Part shown: piece by piece, positions 1-6,370 of the stretch
Numbering within the stretch: position 1 is the stretch's first letter
Layout: the number at the start of each line of letters is the position of its first letter
The notes under the pieces: generated by a model
Databases searched by the model: none
What the model saw: the letters and a program-made list of their open reading frames with translations, nothing else
Told to the model about the DNA's origin: nothing
Translations under genes and position numbers: made by a program
Source: JAGVJT01 sp964471225
Lineage (GTDB): Bacteria > Pseudomonadota > Gammaproteobacteria > Legionellales > Legionellaceae
Length of the DNA stretch: 28,846 nt
Direction: 5' to 3'
Assembly (NCBI GenBank): GCA_964471225.1
Contig: CAYYEZ010000070.1
Span: 1-28,846, forward strand

Positions 1-1102
1 TTTGATGTTGATTCATTTCTTGGTAACAGCGGGCAAGACTCTCTTGCATGGTTTTGTCATCTGCAAATTGAGGTTTTAAATAAATGCCTAATGCGTCTTG
101 ATATCGACTCATTTCTTGGTAACAGCGGGCAAGACTCTTTCGCATGATTTTGTCTTTTGCAAATTCGGGTTTTAAATAGATACCTAAAGCGTCTTGATAT
201 CGACTCATTTCTTCGTAACAACGAGCAAGACCGAGTTGCATGGTTTTGTCATCTAAAAATTGAGGCTTTAAATAGATGTCTAAGGCATCTTGATATTGAC
301 TCATTTCTGCATAACAACGAGCAAGAGTCAGTTGCATGGTGTTGTCATCTGCAAATTGAGGTTTTAAATAGATGTCTAAGGCCTTTCGATATTCCGTCAT
401 TTTTTCGTAACAACGAGCAAGACCGAGTTGCATGGTGTTGTCATCTGCAAATTGAGGTTTTAAATAGATGTCTAAAGCATTTTGATATTGACCCATTTCT
501 TCATAACATCGAGCAAGACTGACTTGCATGGTTTTGTCATTTGCAAATTGAGGTCCCAGAAAGTGAGGCTCCAGATAGATGCGTAAAGCGTCTTGATGTC
601 GATTCATTTTTCGGTAACAACGAGCAAGACTGAGTTGCATGGTTTTGTCATTTGCGAATTGAAGTTTTAAATAGATATCTATGGCCTTTTGATATTCCGT
701 CATTTCTTCGTAACAACGAGCAAGACCGAGTTGCATGGCGTTGTCATCTGCAAATTGAGGCTTTAAATAGATCCCTAAAGCATCTTGATATCGTCTCATT
801 TCTTCGTAACAACGAGCAAGACCGAGTTGCATGGTGTTGTCATCTGCAAATTGAGGTTTTAAATAGATGACTAAGGCGTCTTGATGTTGGTTCATTTCTC
901 GGTAACAGCAGGCAAGACTCTCTTGCATGACTTTGTCTTTTGCAAATTCGGGTTTTAAATAGATCCTTAAAGCGTCTTGATATCGACTCATTTCTTGGTA
1001 ACAACGAGCAAGATTGATTTGTATGGCTTTCTCATTTGCAAATTGAGAATTCAAATAAATGTCTAAAGCGTCTCGATATCGATTCATTTTTTGGTAACAA
1101 CG
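1..1102 (-). repeat. 96-bp tandem repeat array (coding)
   Basis: Units of 96 bp recur without interruption from about 1102 down to 1. They are seen most easily as the recurring plus-strand string aacaacgagcaaga. Neighbouring units share long identical stretches, and the differences keep the frame. The array encodes the 32-residue repeats of the overlapping gene. It is not a CRISPR array: there are no unique spacers and the frame is open throughout. Confidence 0.9.
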
Positions 1103-1288
1103 AGCAAGACCTATACATGCACGTTGATTATTTGGATGTTTTTTAAAAATATCGATTGCTTTTTGTAAGTTGTTTTTAACAAAAAAACTCCATCCAGCAT
1201 CTACTGAGTCGGGCATTGTTTTATTATTTTTAGAACTGAAGGATGAAGCAACATGTTTTGCTTCAAGATTGGCTTTTATTTTCATCAT
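1..1288 (-). CDS. TPR-like tandem-repeat protein, 3' end outside window
   Basis: An open frame of 429 codons runs from ATG at 1288 (a second in-frame ATG at 1285) to the left edge without a stop, so the C-terminus is missing. After a unique N-terminus of about 60 residues come 11 full units and one partial unit of 32 residues (96 bp). Each starts with LARCY or a close variant, then E-M-x-x-Y-Q-D-A-L-x-I-Y-L-K-P-Q-F-A-D-D, then M-Q. The Gly/Ala, Tyr and Pro spacing resembles tetratricopeptide repeats, but the unit is two residues shorter than the usual 34. Every full unit carries Cys at the fourth position. One unit (residues about 221-257) has five extra residues. There is no signal peptide or membrane segment, so it is probably a cytosolic or secreted scaffold. 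The binding partner is unknown. Plus-strand open frames here are shadows of the repeat. Confidence 0.85.
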   Translation of the reverse strand, partial: MMKIKANLEAKHVASSFSSKNNKTMPDSVDAGWSFFVKNNLQKAIDIFKKHPNNQRACIGLARCYQKMNRYRDALDIYLNSQFANEKAIQINLARCYQEMSRYQDALRIYLKPEFAKDKVMQESLACCYREMNQHQDALVIYLKPQFADDNTMQLGLARCYEEMRRYQDALGIYLKPQFADDNAMQLGLARCYEEMTEYQKAIDIYLKLQFANDKTMQLSLARCYRKMNRHQDALRIYLEPHFLGPQFANDKTMQVSLARCYEEMGQYQNALDIYLKPQFADDNTMQLGLARCYEKMTEYRKALDIYLKPQFADDNTMQLTLARCYAEMSQYQDALDIYLKPQFLDDKTMQLGLARCYEEMSRYQDALGIYLKPEFAKDKIMRKSLARCYQEMSRYQDALGIYLKPQFADDKTMQESLARCYQEMNQHQ

Positions 1289-1362
1289 GAAAGTCCTAAT
1301 TCTAAGTAAGTAATCAATGGTAAGAGATATCATCAATTGCATACAAAATTCAAAATTTGAAC

Positions 1363-1391
1363 ATGTTGGGATTTTTTTATATTTATGTCAA
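1363..1391 (-). promoter_or_regulatory. Putative promoter of the TPR-like gene
   Basis: Read on the minus strand, TTGACA (1391-1386, perfect -35) is followed after 17 bp by CAACAT (1368-1363, a weak -10, 3 of 6 matches). This leaves a leader of roughly 65 bases before ATG 1288. The weak -10 makes the call tentative. Confidence 0.35.
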
Positions 1392-1405
1392 GTCTATTTT
1401 GACAT
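1385..1405. repeat. 7-bp perfect inverted repeat over the -35 of the TPR-like gene
   Basis: ATGTCAA (1385-1391) and TTGACAT (1399-1405) are perfect inverted copies with a 7-bp spacer. Dyads of this size and spacing are typical of dimeric repressor or activator sites. One arm contains the TTGACA of the putative promoter. No regulator is assigned. Confidence 0.4.
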
Positions 1406-1509
1406 GCCTGTCTCGGATTTAAAACTTATCCAAGCCAGTAGCAAATAAAAAAAAGTCTGCTTAGCAAGTTGTTGTTCTAAATAGCTATTGCGCTACTTAA
1501 CTCCGGCTT

Positions 1510-2349
1510 TTATTCCTTTTTGGAAGAGACATTGACTATCACGGGACTCGAAAAACTATATACAGAAGCTGCATCCGTATAATCTATATTGGGATCTTTT
1601 TCTGAGTCTTGAGGAAATATTTTTCTCTTTTTTTCATAATAAACTTCTGTTTTACCCACAGATTTGGCTTCGCTGCCAAAGGTTAAAAAAAGAGCTTTCC
1701 GCTCTAATGATGTTTCATTTTTTTTAGAAAAATGAGGAGCATAAGAGCTAAAAAGAATCACATCTCCAGCATCACAAATAATAGGCTCCCACATAAATGA
1801 ATCAACGACGTTTTTAGAAAGCGCTCGATTGTGCGAATTTTGCTCCAGTAACGCCGGACGATATCTCTCTCCATTTCTAACAAAATATAGACATCCATTG
1901 TCTAAGGTCGCAGAGTCAACCGGAATAAAAAGTGAAATAGCATCATAGTCGATATCGAAAAAAGCCGGAGCATCCTGATGAGGTGTATATCCTCTCGCAC
2001 CAGAAGGTTTGAGATTAAGCTTTTCTTTAAAAAAAAGAACAGATTCCCCCATGCATTCGCTTAGTACCGATAAGAGCGCAAGGTCGCTCACCCACTCTTT
2101 GAGTCCTGGGTGATACGCAACAAAATTCTCAATTCTAGATAAGACTCGCTCTTGATTTTCCAGTAACTCGTAATACTTCAGCCATTTTCCTGACACAGTA
2201 GACCACGCGATAATCTCAGCAACCCACTGTGTCAAACAGCTGATTTTTTCTTGATTCAAAAAATTCTTGATGAGCACATATCCCTTTTCTTGGTATTCTT
2301 TTTTTACCTGCTCAAGAAAACACGGATCGTTAATGTTCAATACCAGCAC
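1510..2349 (-). CDS. Phytanoyl-CoA dioxygenase (PhyH)-family Fe(II)/2OG oxygenase
   Basis: Predicted non-heme iron, 2-oxoglutarate-dependent dioxygenase of 279 residues, a usual length for PhyH proteins. The HxD iron motif is H124-Q-D126, preceded by a KLNLKPSGARG stretch typical of the family. The distal iron ligand is probably H206 (SYAPHFS), and R217 is a candidate 2-oxoglutarate binder. The substrate cannot be read from the sequence; bacterial relatives hydroxylate small molecules as well as acyl-CoAs. No signal peptide, so cytoplasmic. The frame opens at GTG 2349, inside the end of the Cache gene. TTG 2340 has a better-placed AGGTG (2351-2347) six bases upstream and may be the true start. 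The overlap suggests translational coupling with the Cache gene. Confidence 0.8.
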   Translation of the reverse strand: MLVLNINDPCFLEQVKKEYQEKGYVLIKNFLNQEKISCLTQWVAEIIAWSTVSGKWLKYYELLENQERVLSRIENFVAYHPGLKEWVSDLALLSVLSECMGESVLFFKEKLNLKPSGARGYTPHQDAPAFFDIDYDAISLFIPVDSATLDNGCLYFVRNGERYRPALLEQNSHNRALSKNVVDSFMWEPIICDAGDVILFSSYAPHFSKKNETSLERKALFLTFGSEAKSVGKTEVYYEKKRKIFPQDSEKDPNIDYTDAASVYSFSSPVIVNVSSKKE

Positions 2350-2833
2350 CTACACTATATGATTGCTTTTGATCATGCCTGTCTTCAATGAATGGCGTCA
2401 CCCACGATGTTTTGCATCGCAAACTGTGTGTGTTTGGACTTTTCCAAATATAACTCACCCAACCACCACCCTCTGCTGCTTTTTTCATTATTTTTTCGGC
2501 ACTATCTCGAGCATCAGGAACAACGCTCAAATCTTTACCTACAAAATCTGGCCTTCCACAATTCATCAAAGCGTGATGCTCATGATCAATAATAAAAATA
2601 TATAAATCTTTCTGACAAAATTTAGAAGACATCAGCTCTTTACGAGCCTTGATAAAACCATTTTTTTGAAGCAAATCTTGCGCCTCATTTACCAATGCTT
2701 CCACAGTCTTTTTTTGATCTTTCGTTAATAAAGATTCTTTACAATCTTGTTGCATATTTGCAGAAGATAATCCAGATAAACTCAAAAAAGCCAGACAACA
2801 ACACCATCGTAATTTACTCAAGTATCTCATCAT
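2330..2833 (-). CDS. Secreted single-Cache-domain protein
   Basis: 167 residues. The N-terminal stretch to about residue 25 (MMRYLSKLRW, then CCCLAFLSLSGLSSA) reads as a signal peptide. The mature part begins with a helix and continues with features of Cache_2-type sensor domains: LYIFIIDHEHHALMNCG, then GKDLSVVPDARD, then GGGWVSYIW and a C-terminal strand TSWVTPF. Such stand-alone Cache proteins are periplasmic small-ligand binders; the ligand is unknown here. The mature part has four cysteines (in QQDCKES, KFCQK, MNCGR and LRCKT), which could form disulfides. It is the first gene of a pair with the PhyH-like oxygenase, so a linked role in a signal or metabolite pathway is possible but is inference only. 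Confidence 0.75.
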   Translation of the reverse strand: MMRYLSKLRWCCCLAFLSLSGLSSANMQQDCKESLLTKDQKKTVEALVNEAQDLLQKNGFIKARKELMSSKFCQKDLYIFIIDHEHHALMNCGRPDFVGKDLSVVPDARDSAEKIMKKAAEGGGWVSYIWKSPNTHSLRCKTSWVTPFIEDRHDQKQSYSVGAGIEH

Positions 2834-2855
2834 ATTCTCTAAAGCAGAGTCTTAA

Positions 2856-2861
2856 ATTATA
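2856..2861 (-). promoter_or_regulatory. Putative -10 element for the Cache-PhyH pair
   Basis: A perfect TATAAT on the minus strand lies 23 bases before ATG 2833. No good -35 is present at 16-18 bp (the region is an A/T run), so activation by a regulator or an AT-rich UP-type contribution is possible. Confidence 0.4.
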
Positions 2862-2898
2862 TTTAGCTTAAAAAAAACTTTTTTTCAAAATTTTCCGA

Positions 2899-2927
2899 TT
2901 GAAAGTTCGGTTCTTGTCAGTTATCTT
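2899..2927 (+). promoter_or_regulatory. Putative promoter of the beta-barrel/GH18-like pair
   Basis: TTGAAA (2899-2904), a 17-bp spacer, then TATCTT (2922-2927, 4 of 6). An AAGGA ribosome site (2945-2949) follows at good spacing before ATG 2956. It is divergent from the Cache promoter, and the whole intergenic region is 122 bp. Confidence 0.5.
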
Positions 2928-2955
2928 GTCGAAGTTAAGTCAATAAGGATGACAA

Positions 2956-3714
2956 ATGACGAAGATATGGACCGGAATTTTACCCTTGCTTTTCACAAGC
3001 ATCTCTGTCGCAGGAGAGATGGGAGAGGTAGCTAATCATTACCAAGGCTTTTGGGCAGGAGTTGGCGGAAGTTACAACTACTCGACCCTCAGCGGTAAAA
3101 CAAACATTAGTCAAGTTTCTAGTACACCATCTTCTGCTGAATTTTTATTAAGTGATAATTTAACCAATCACATGGCGCCAGTCGTTAATGCGGGCTATTA
3201 CTACACATTACCTCAAAATTGGTACATCGGCACGAAATTCTTATACAAATTCATTGGACAAGAGCAATTTGATCAAACATGGTCTACAACCTTTACCGAT
3301 GGTAGCTATCAAACTGCAGGAATACGCACCAAATTTATCCAAGATTTCTATCTATTGGCTTCTACTGCTTACGAGTTTGGGCCTTGGTTAACCTATATAG
3401 GCGCAGGACCTGCATGGGCTACCGTACGAGCAGATCTCAATGGAGATATCTTGCCTCCAAATAGTTTAACTTTTGTGCCAGTAAATACCAGTCAATCAGC
3501 AACAATCTTAGGTGGAGCAGGTCAAGTTGGTTTTGAATACATGCTTCCCAATCGCTTCACGGTAGATATTTCATATTCGTTCTTAGTCACACCAAGAACC
3601 AACCTCCCATCGATCAACTTGAATACAACGACTGGTGTTGGCTATACAAAAATCATTCAAAGTGTCAGTGTTGTTGAGCAAGGAATCAATATCACACTGA
3701 ATAAGTATTTCTAA
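2956..3714 (+). CDS. Outer-membrane beta-barrel protein
   Basis: 252 residues. A signal peptide (MTKIWTGILPLLFTSISVAG) is followed by GFWAGVGGSYNYS, a first strand typical of small outer-membrane barrels. Alternating polar/aromatic strands continue through the protein (for example WYIGTKFLYKF, FTVDISYSFLV). The last residues, INITLNKYF, end in Phe, as in BAM-assembled barrel proteins. It belongs to the broad OMP_b-brl type common in Legionella and Coxiella relatives; no closer family can be named. The start is supported by AAGGA six bases upstream. The next gene starts four bases after its stop, so the two are probably co-transcribed. Confidence 0.8.
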   Translation: MTKIWTGILPLLFTSISVAGEMGEVANHYQGFWAGVGGSYNYSTLSGKTNISQVSSTPSSAEFLLSDNLTNHMAPVVNAGYYYTLPQNWYIGTKFLYKFIGQEQFDQTWSTTFTDGSYQTAGIRTKFIQDFYLLASTAYEFGPWLTYIGAGPAWATVRADLNGDILPPNSLTFVPVNTSQSATILGGAGQVGFEYMLPNRFTVDISYSFLVTPRTNLPSINLNTTTGVGYTKIIQSVSVVEQGINITLNKYF

Positions 3715-3718
3715 CGAT

Positions 3719-4840
3719 ATGATCACACTCAAACATGTTTTACCTTATACACTACTCTGGGGTGCGCTACAGGGTGCACCCTGTTTTTCAACCAGTCTGA
3801 CACCTCTACCTTATGGGCATGCGGGCCTACTTTATGATGCTTTTGCGCCCGATGGCCCGGCGGCGAATCCGTCTACTAATCCAACCACAAATCATCCAGG
3901 ATTTTGGATTGGCCAAATTGAAGCATTCAATGCGCCGCCGGTCAAAAATCCACTCACACGATTATATGTCTATGGCACAAGCATTGATACCGGCGGTCAA
4001 GTCACAACAGTGAACTATGATCACAGCTTTGCAATAGATTCAGTTGCATCTTACCGAGCAAAATTTCCTTCTTTGACGATACTTGCTATTGTCGATGGAA
4101 CACCGGGGCAATTAATGCAAAGTGATCCAGGTACACTACAACTTGCCAAAGAGCTTGCCACAAGTTTAGCAACGCAAGTGTGTGCTGATGTGAACGTCGA
4201 TGGTGTTTTTTTTGATATTGAGCCTACAAAGTTTTCTTATCAAGGATTATTTACCTTATATCAAACAACCTCTAATTTATTAGCACAGTGCAAAGATGCA
4301 AAGCATCCCAATGGTCGTTATATGGGTGTGTATGCCTACGTCACTACGGCTGACGGTCATCTGGTCAAACCGGCATTGGGCAGTAATGGTTTTCTAGCTA
4401 TCCCGCTTTATGATGTTCAAGATAGCCAGCCACCCACACCAACAAATTTAAGCATGTACGATAAGAGTACAAAAAGTTATATCAGCAATTCTGACGCTAA
4501 CTCCAGTATGTATGGCATCCCCTACACAGTGATTGGTCCTGCAGCAGCAAGTTTTGGAGAGTTTGAGCAGTATGGCTCTTATACCCCACCTCCACCCACA
4601 TTACCGGCCCCGTACAATTTTACACTCATTAGCCAATTTTCACCTGGCATTACTCAGATACTTTATATGACTGATGTCAATGCAAACACATTAAAATACG
4701 CTAAAAGCCCTTATTATATGGGGGTCGACTACTGGGGTTGGAACTATTTTGTATCTCCGATCCCTAAACAAAATCAATTATTACTACCGAGTTATCCTGA
4801 CACAGAAACAGTGAATTATTTGCGTAATAACGCTTTTTAA
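3719..4840 (+). CDS. Secreted TIM-barrel protein with GH18-like motif
   Basis: 373 residues. The N-terminus (to about residue 25) is hydrophobic and ends near CFSTS, consistent with export. The central segment D161-G-V-F-F-D166-I-E168 matches the spacing of the GH18 chitinase-type motif (DGxDxDxE, with E168 as the expected acid), but the first catalytic-line Asp is replaced by Phe. Barrel-like strands precede it (RLYVYGTSID, LTILAIVDGT) and follow it (RYMGVYAYVT, YYMGVDYWGWNYF). A proline-rich loop (PPPPTLPAP) is near residue 290. Hydrolysis of chitin, peptidoglycan-type or other GlcNAc polymers is possible, but this may instead be a non-catalytic relative. It sits four bases after the beta-barrel gene, so a shared envelope or surface role is likely. 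No clear ribosome site, which fits coupling. Confidence 0.6.
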   Translation: MITLKHVLPYTLLWGALQGAPCFSTSLTPLPYGHAGLLYDAFAPDGPAANPSTNPTTNHPGFWIGQIEAFNAPPVKNPLTRLYVYGTSIDTGGQVTTVNYDHSFAIDSVASYRAKFPSLTILAIVDGTPGQLMQSDPGTLQLAKELATSLATQVCADVNVDGVFFDIEPTKFSYQGLFTLYQTTSNLLAQCKDAKHPNGRYMGVYAYVTTADGHLVKPALGSNGFLAIPLYDVQDSQPPTPTNLSMYDKSTKSYISNSDANSSMYGIPYTVIGPAAASFGEFEQYGSYTPPPPTLPAPYNFTLISQFSPGITQILYMTDVNANTLKYAKSPYYMGVDYWGWNYFVSPIPKQNQLLLPSYPDTETVNYLRNNAF

Positions 4841-4853
4841 GAAACTACCAAGT

Positions 4854-4898
4854 CTTACGAAAAACATCGAGGTCGAGGCGGTCTGCGTTTTTCGTAAG
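4854..4898. terminator. 12-bp inverted repeat between convergent genes
   Basis: CTTACGAAAAAC (4854-4865) and GTTTTTCGTAAG (4887-4898) are perfect inverted copies around a 21-base loop. It lies between the ends of the GH18-like gene and rarA, 14 bases past one stop and 7 bases past the other, so it can act as a two-way transcription barrier. The T-run is inside the stem rather than after it and the loop is long, so it may instead be a dispersed palindromic element. Confidence 0.5.
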
Positions 4899-4904
4899 TC
4901 CTGA

Positions 4905-6206
4905 CTATGATTGGTTATCCACCTTGGCATTTTTGTTTAACTCGTCTAAAAATGCCATTTTTTTAGAGATTTTACTTTCTAAACCACGTTCCACGGGCTG
5001 ATACCAATTTGGCTTTTTCATCCCTTCGGGAAGATATTGTTCTCCCGCTGCAAACCCATGTGGTTCGTCGTGTGCATAGCGATAGTTTTTACCGTGTCCC
5101 ATTTTTTTAGTCAATGATGTTGGCGCATTGCGTAAATGCACCGGAACATCGCGAGATTTATCATTTTTAACAAAGGCTTTAGCTAGATTGTGTGCTTTAT
5201 AGCCCGCATTACTTTTCGCAGCCACAGCCAAATAAATCACGGCTTGCGCCAAAGCGAGCTCACCTTCTGGAGAACCTAAGCGTTCATATGTTGTGGCCGC
5301 ATCATTTGCGAGCTGTATCGCCCGAGGATCGGCCAAGCCAATATCTTCCCAAGCCATGCGAATAATACGTCGCGCTAAGTAACGAGCATCAGCGCCACCA
5401 TCTAACATCCGACATAACCAGTATAACGCTGCATCAGGATCAGAGCCTCTGACAGACTTATGCAGTGCAGAAATTTGATCATAAAAAGAATCACCAGACT
5501 TATCAAATCGTCGTGGGGCGGCACTAAATAACTCTTGAATTAGTTCAATTGAGATTGTTTTGACAACATGCGCTTGGGCATATAGCTGTATTTGCTCAAG
5601 TAGATTCAGAAAGCGGCGTGCATCTCCATCGGCATAATCAATCAAATTATCGACAGCGTTCTCTTCAAATACGAGATCTAAGATTTGATTAGCACGTTGA
5701 AATAAGATTAAAAGTTCATCATGATTCAGTGTCTTAAGAGCATAAACCTGAACCCGCGATAACAATGCCGTATTGATTTCAAAAGAAGGATTTTCAGTGG
5801 TGGCCCCCACTAGCGTAAATAAACCAGACTCCGTATCAGCAAGCAGTGCATCTTGTTGGGATTTATTAAACCGGTGAATTTCATCTATAAATAAAATTGT
5901 GCGCTGACCTTTTGCTTGATGAAGCTTCGCCACATCTATTGCAGAACGAATCTCTTTAACACCTGAAAAAACCGCAGATAACGCAATCCACTGACACTGA
6001 AACGCTTGAGCCGTCAGACGAGCCAATGTTGTTTTACCTACACCAGGTGGCCCCCAAAGAATCATCGAGTGTAATCGTTGTGTTTCAAAAGCAACAGCAA
6101 GAGGTTTGCCCGCTCCTAACAGATGCGTTTGCCCAATCACATCAGACAATGCGAGTGGTCTTAGTTTTTCTGCTAGTGGGGAGTGCACTTCAACCACATG
6201 ATTCAT
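4905..6206 (-). CDS. rarA: Replication-associated recombination protein RarA (MgsA)
   Basis: 433 residues, close to the length of E. coli RarA. AAA+ clamp-loader-type ATPase: Walker A GPPGVGKT at residues 52-59, Walker B ILFIDE at 104-109 and sensor stretch GATTENPSF from about 134. The start LAEKLRPLALSDVIGQ and the C-terminal segments (ALYWLCRMLDGGADARYLAR, EDIGLADP, HLRNAP, YRYAHDEPHGF) are hallmark RarA sequence. The protein acts at stalled or gapped replication forks as a tetramer and interacts with SSB. The start ATG 6206 lacks a clear Shine-Dalgarno. It is a single-gene minus-strand unit, divergent from the citrate-synthase-like gene. Confidence 0.96.
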   Translation of the reverse strand: MNHVVEVHSPLAEKLRPLALSDVIGQTHLLGAGKPLAVAFETQRLHSMILWGPPGVGKTTLARLTAQAFQCQWIALSAVFSGVKEIRSAIDVAKLHQAKGQRTILFIDEIHRFNKSQQDALLADTESGLFTLVGATTENPSFEINTALLSRVQVYALKTLNHDELLILFQRANQILDLVFEENAVDNLIDYADGDARRFLNLLEQIQLYAQAHVVKTISIELIQELFSAAPRRFDKSGDSFYDQISALHKSVRGSDPDAALYWLCRMLDGGADARYLARRIIRMAWEDIGLADPRAIQLANDAATTYERLGSPEGELALAQAVIYLAVAAKSNAGYKAHNLAKAFVKNDKSRDVPVHLRNAPTSLTKKMGHGKNYRYAHDEPHGFAAGEQYLPEGMKKPNWYQPVERGLESKISKKMAFLDELNKNAKVDNQS

Positions 6207-6252
6207 ACAAGCATCGTTAGGAACTCGTCCTGAAATTGTTAATTTTTATGCA

Positions 6253-6281
6253 ATTTTAGGTAAGTTTTTTTAGATTTACAA
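6253..6281 (-). promoter_or_regulatory. Putative rarA promoter
   Basis: On the minus strand TTGTAA (6281-6276) and TAAAAT (6258-6253) are 17 bp apart, which gives a leader of about 40 bases to ATG 6206. The fit is 4 of 6 and 5 of 6. Confidence 0.5.
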
Positions 6282-6370
6282 CCGGAATCAATCACTCGTT
6301 GATTTATCCATTTATATTTGCAAAAATCCTAAAAATATATTTTGAACATAGATTATTGGATTAAATCATT

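Noticed and set aside
157..870. Plus-strand open frames with repeated sequence at 157-522 and 652-870
   Set aside because: They are the antisense of the 96-bp coding repeat. The minus frame is open for the full 1288 bases with TPR-like sense; the plus frames break.
1..1102. Possible CRISPR array from regular repeats
   Set aside because: Repeats are contiguous, 96 bp long, protein-coding and without unique spacers.
2363..2605. Plus-strand open frames inside the Cache gene
   Set aside because: Shadows of a minus-strand gene with a clear signal peptide and domain; no ribosome site.
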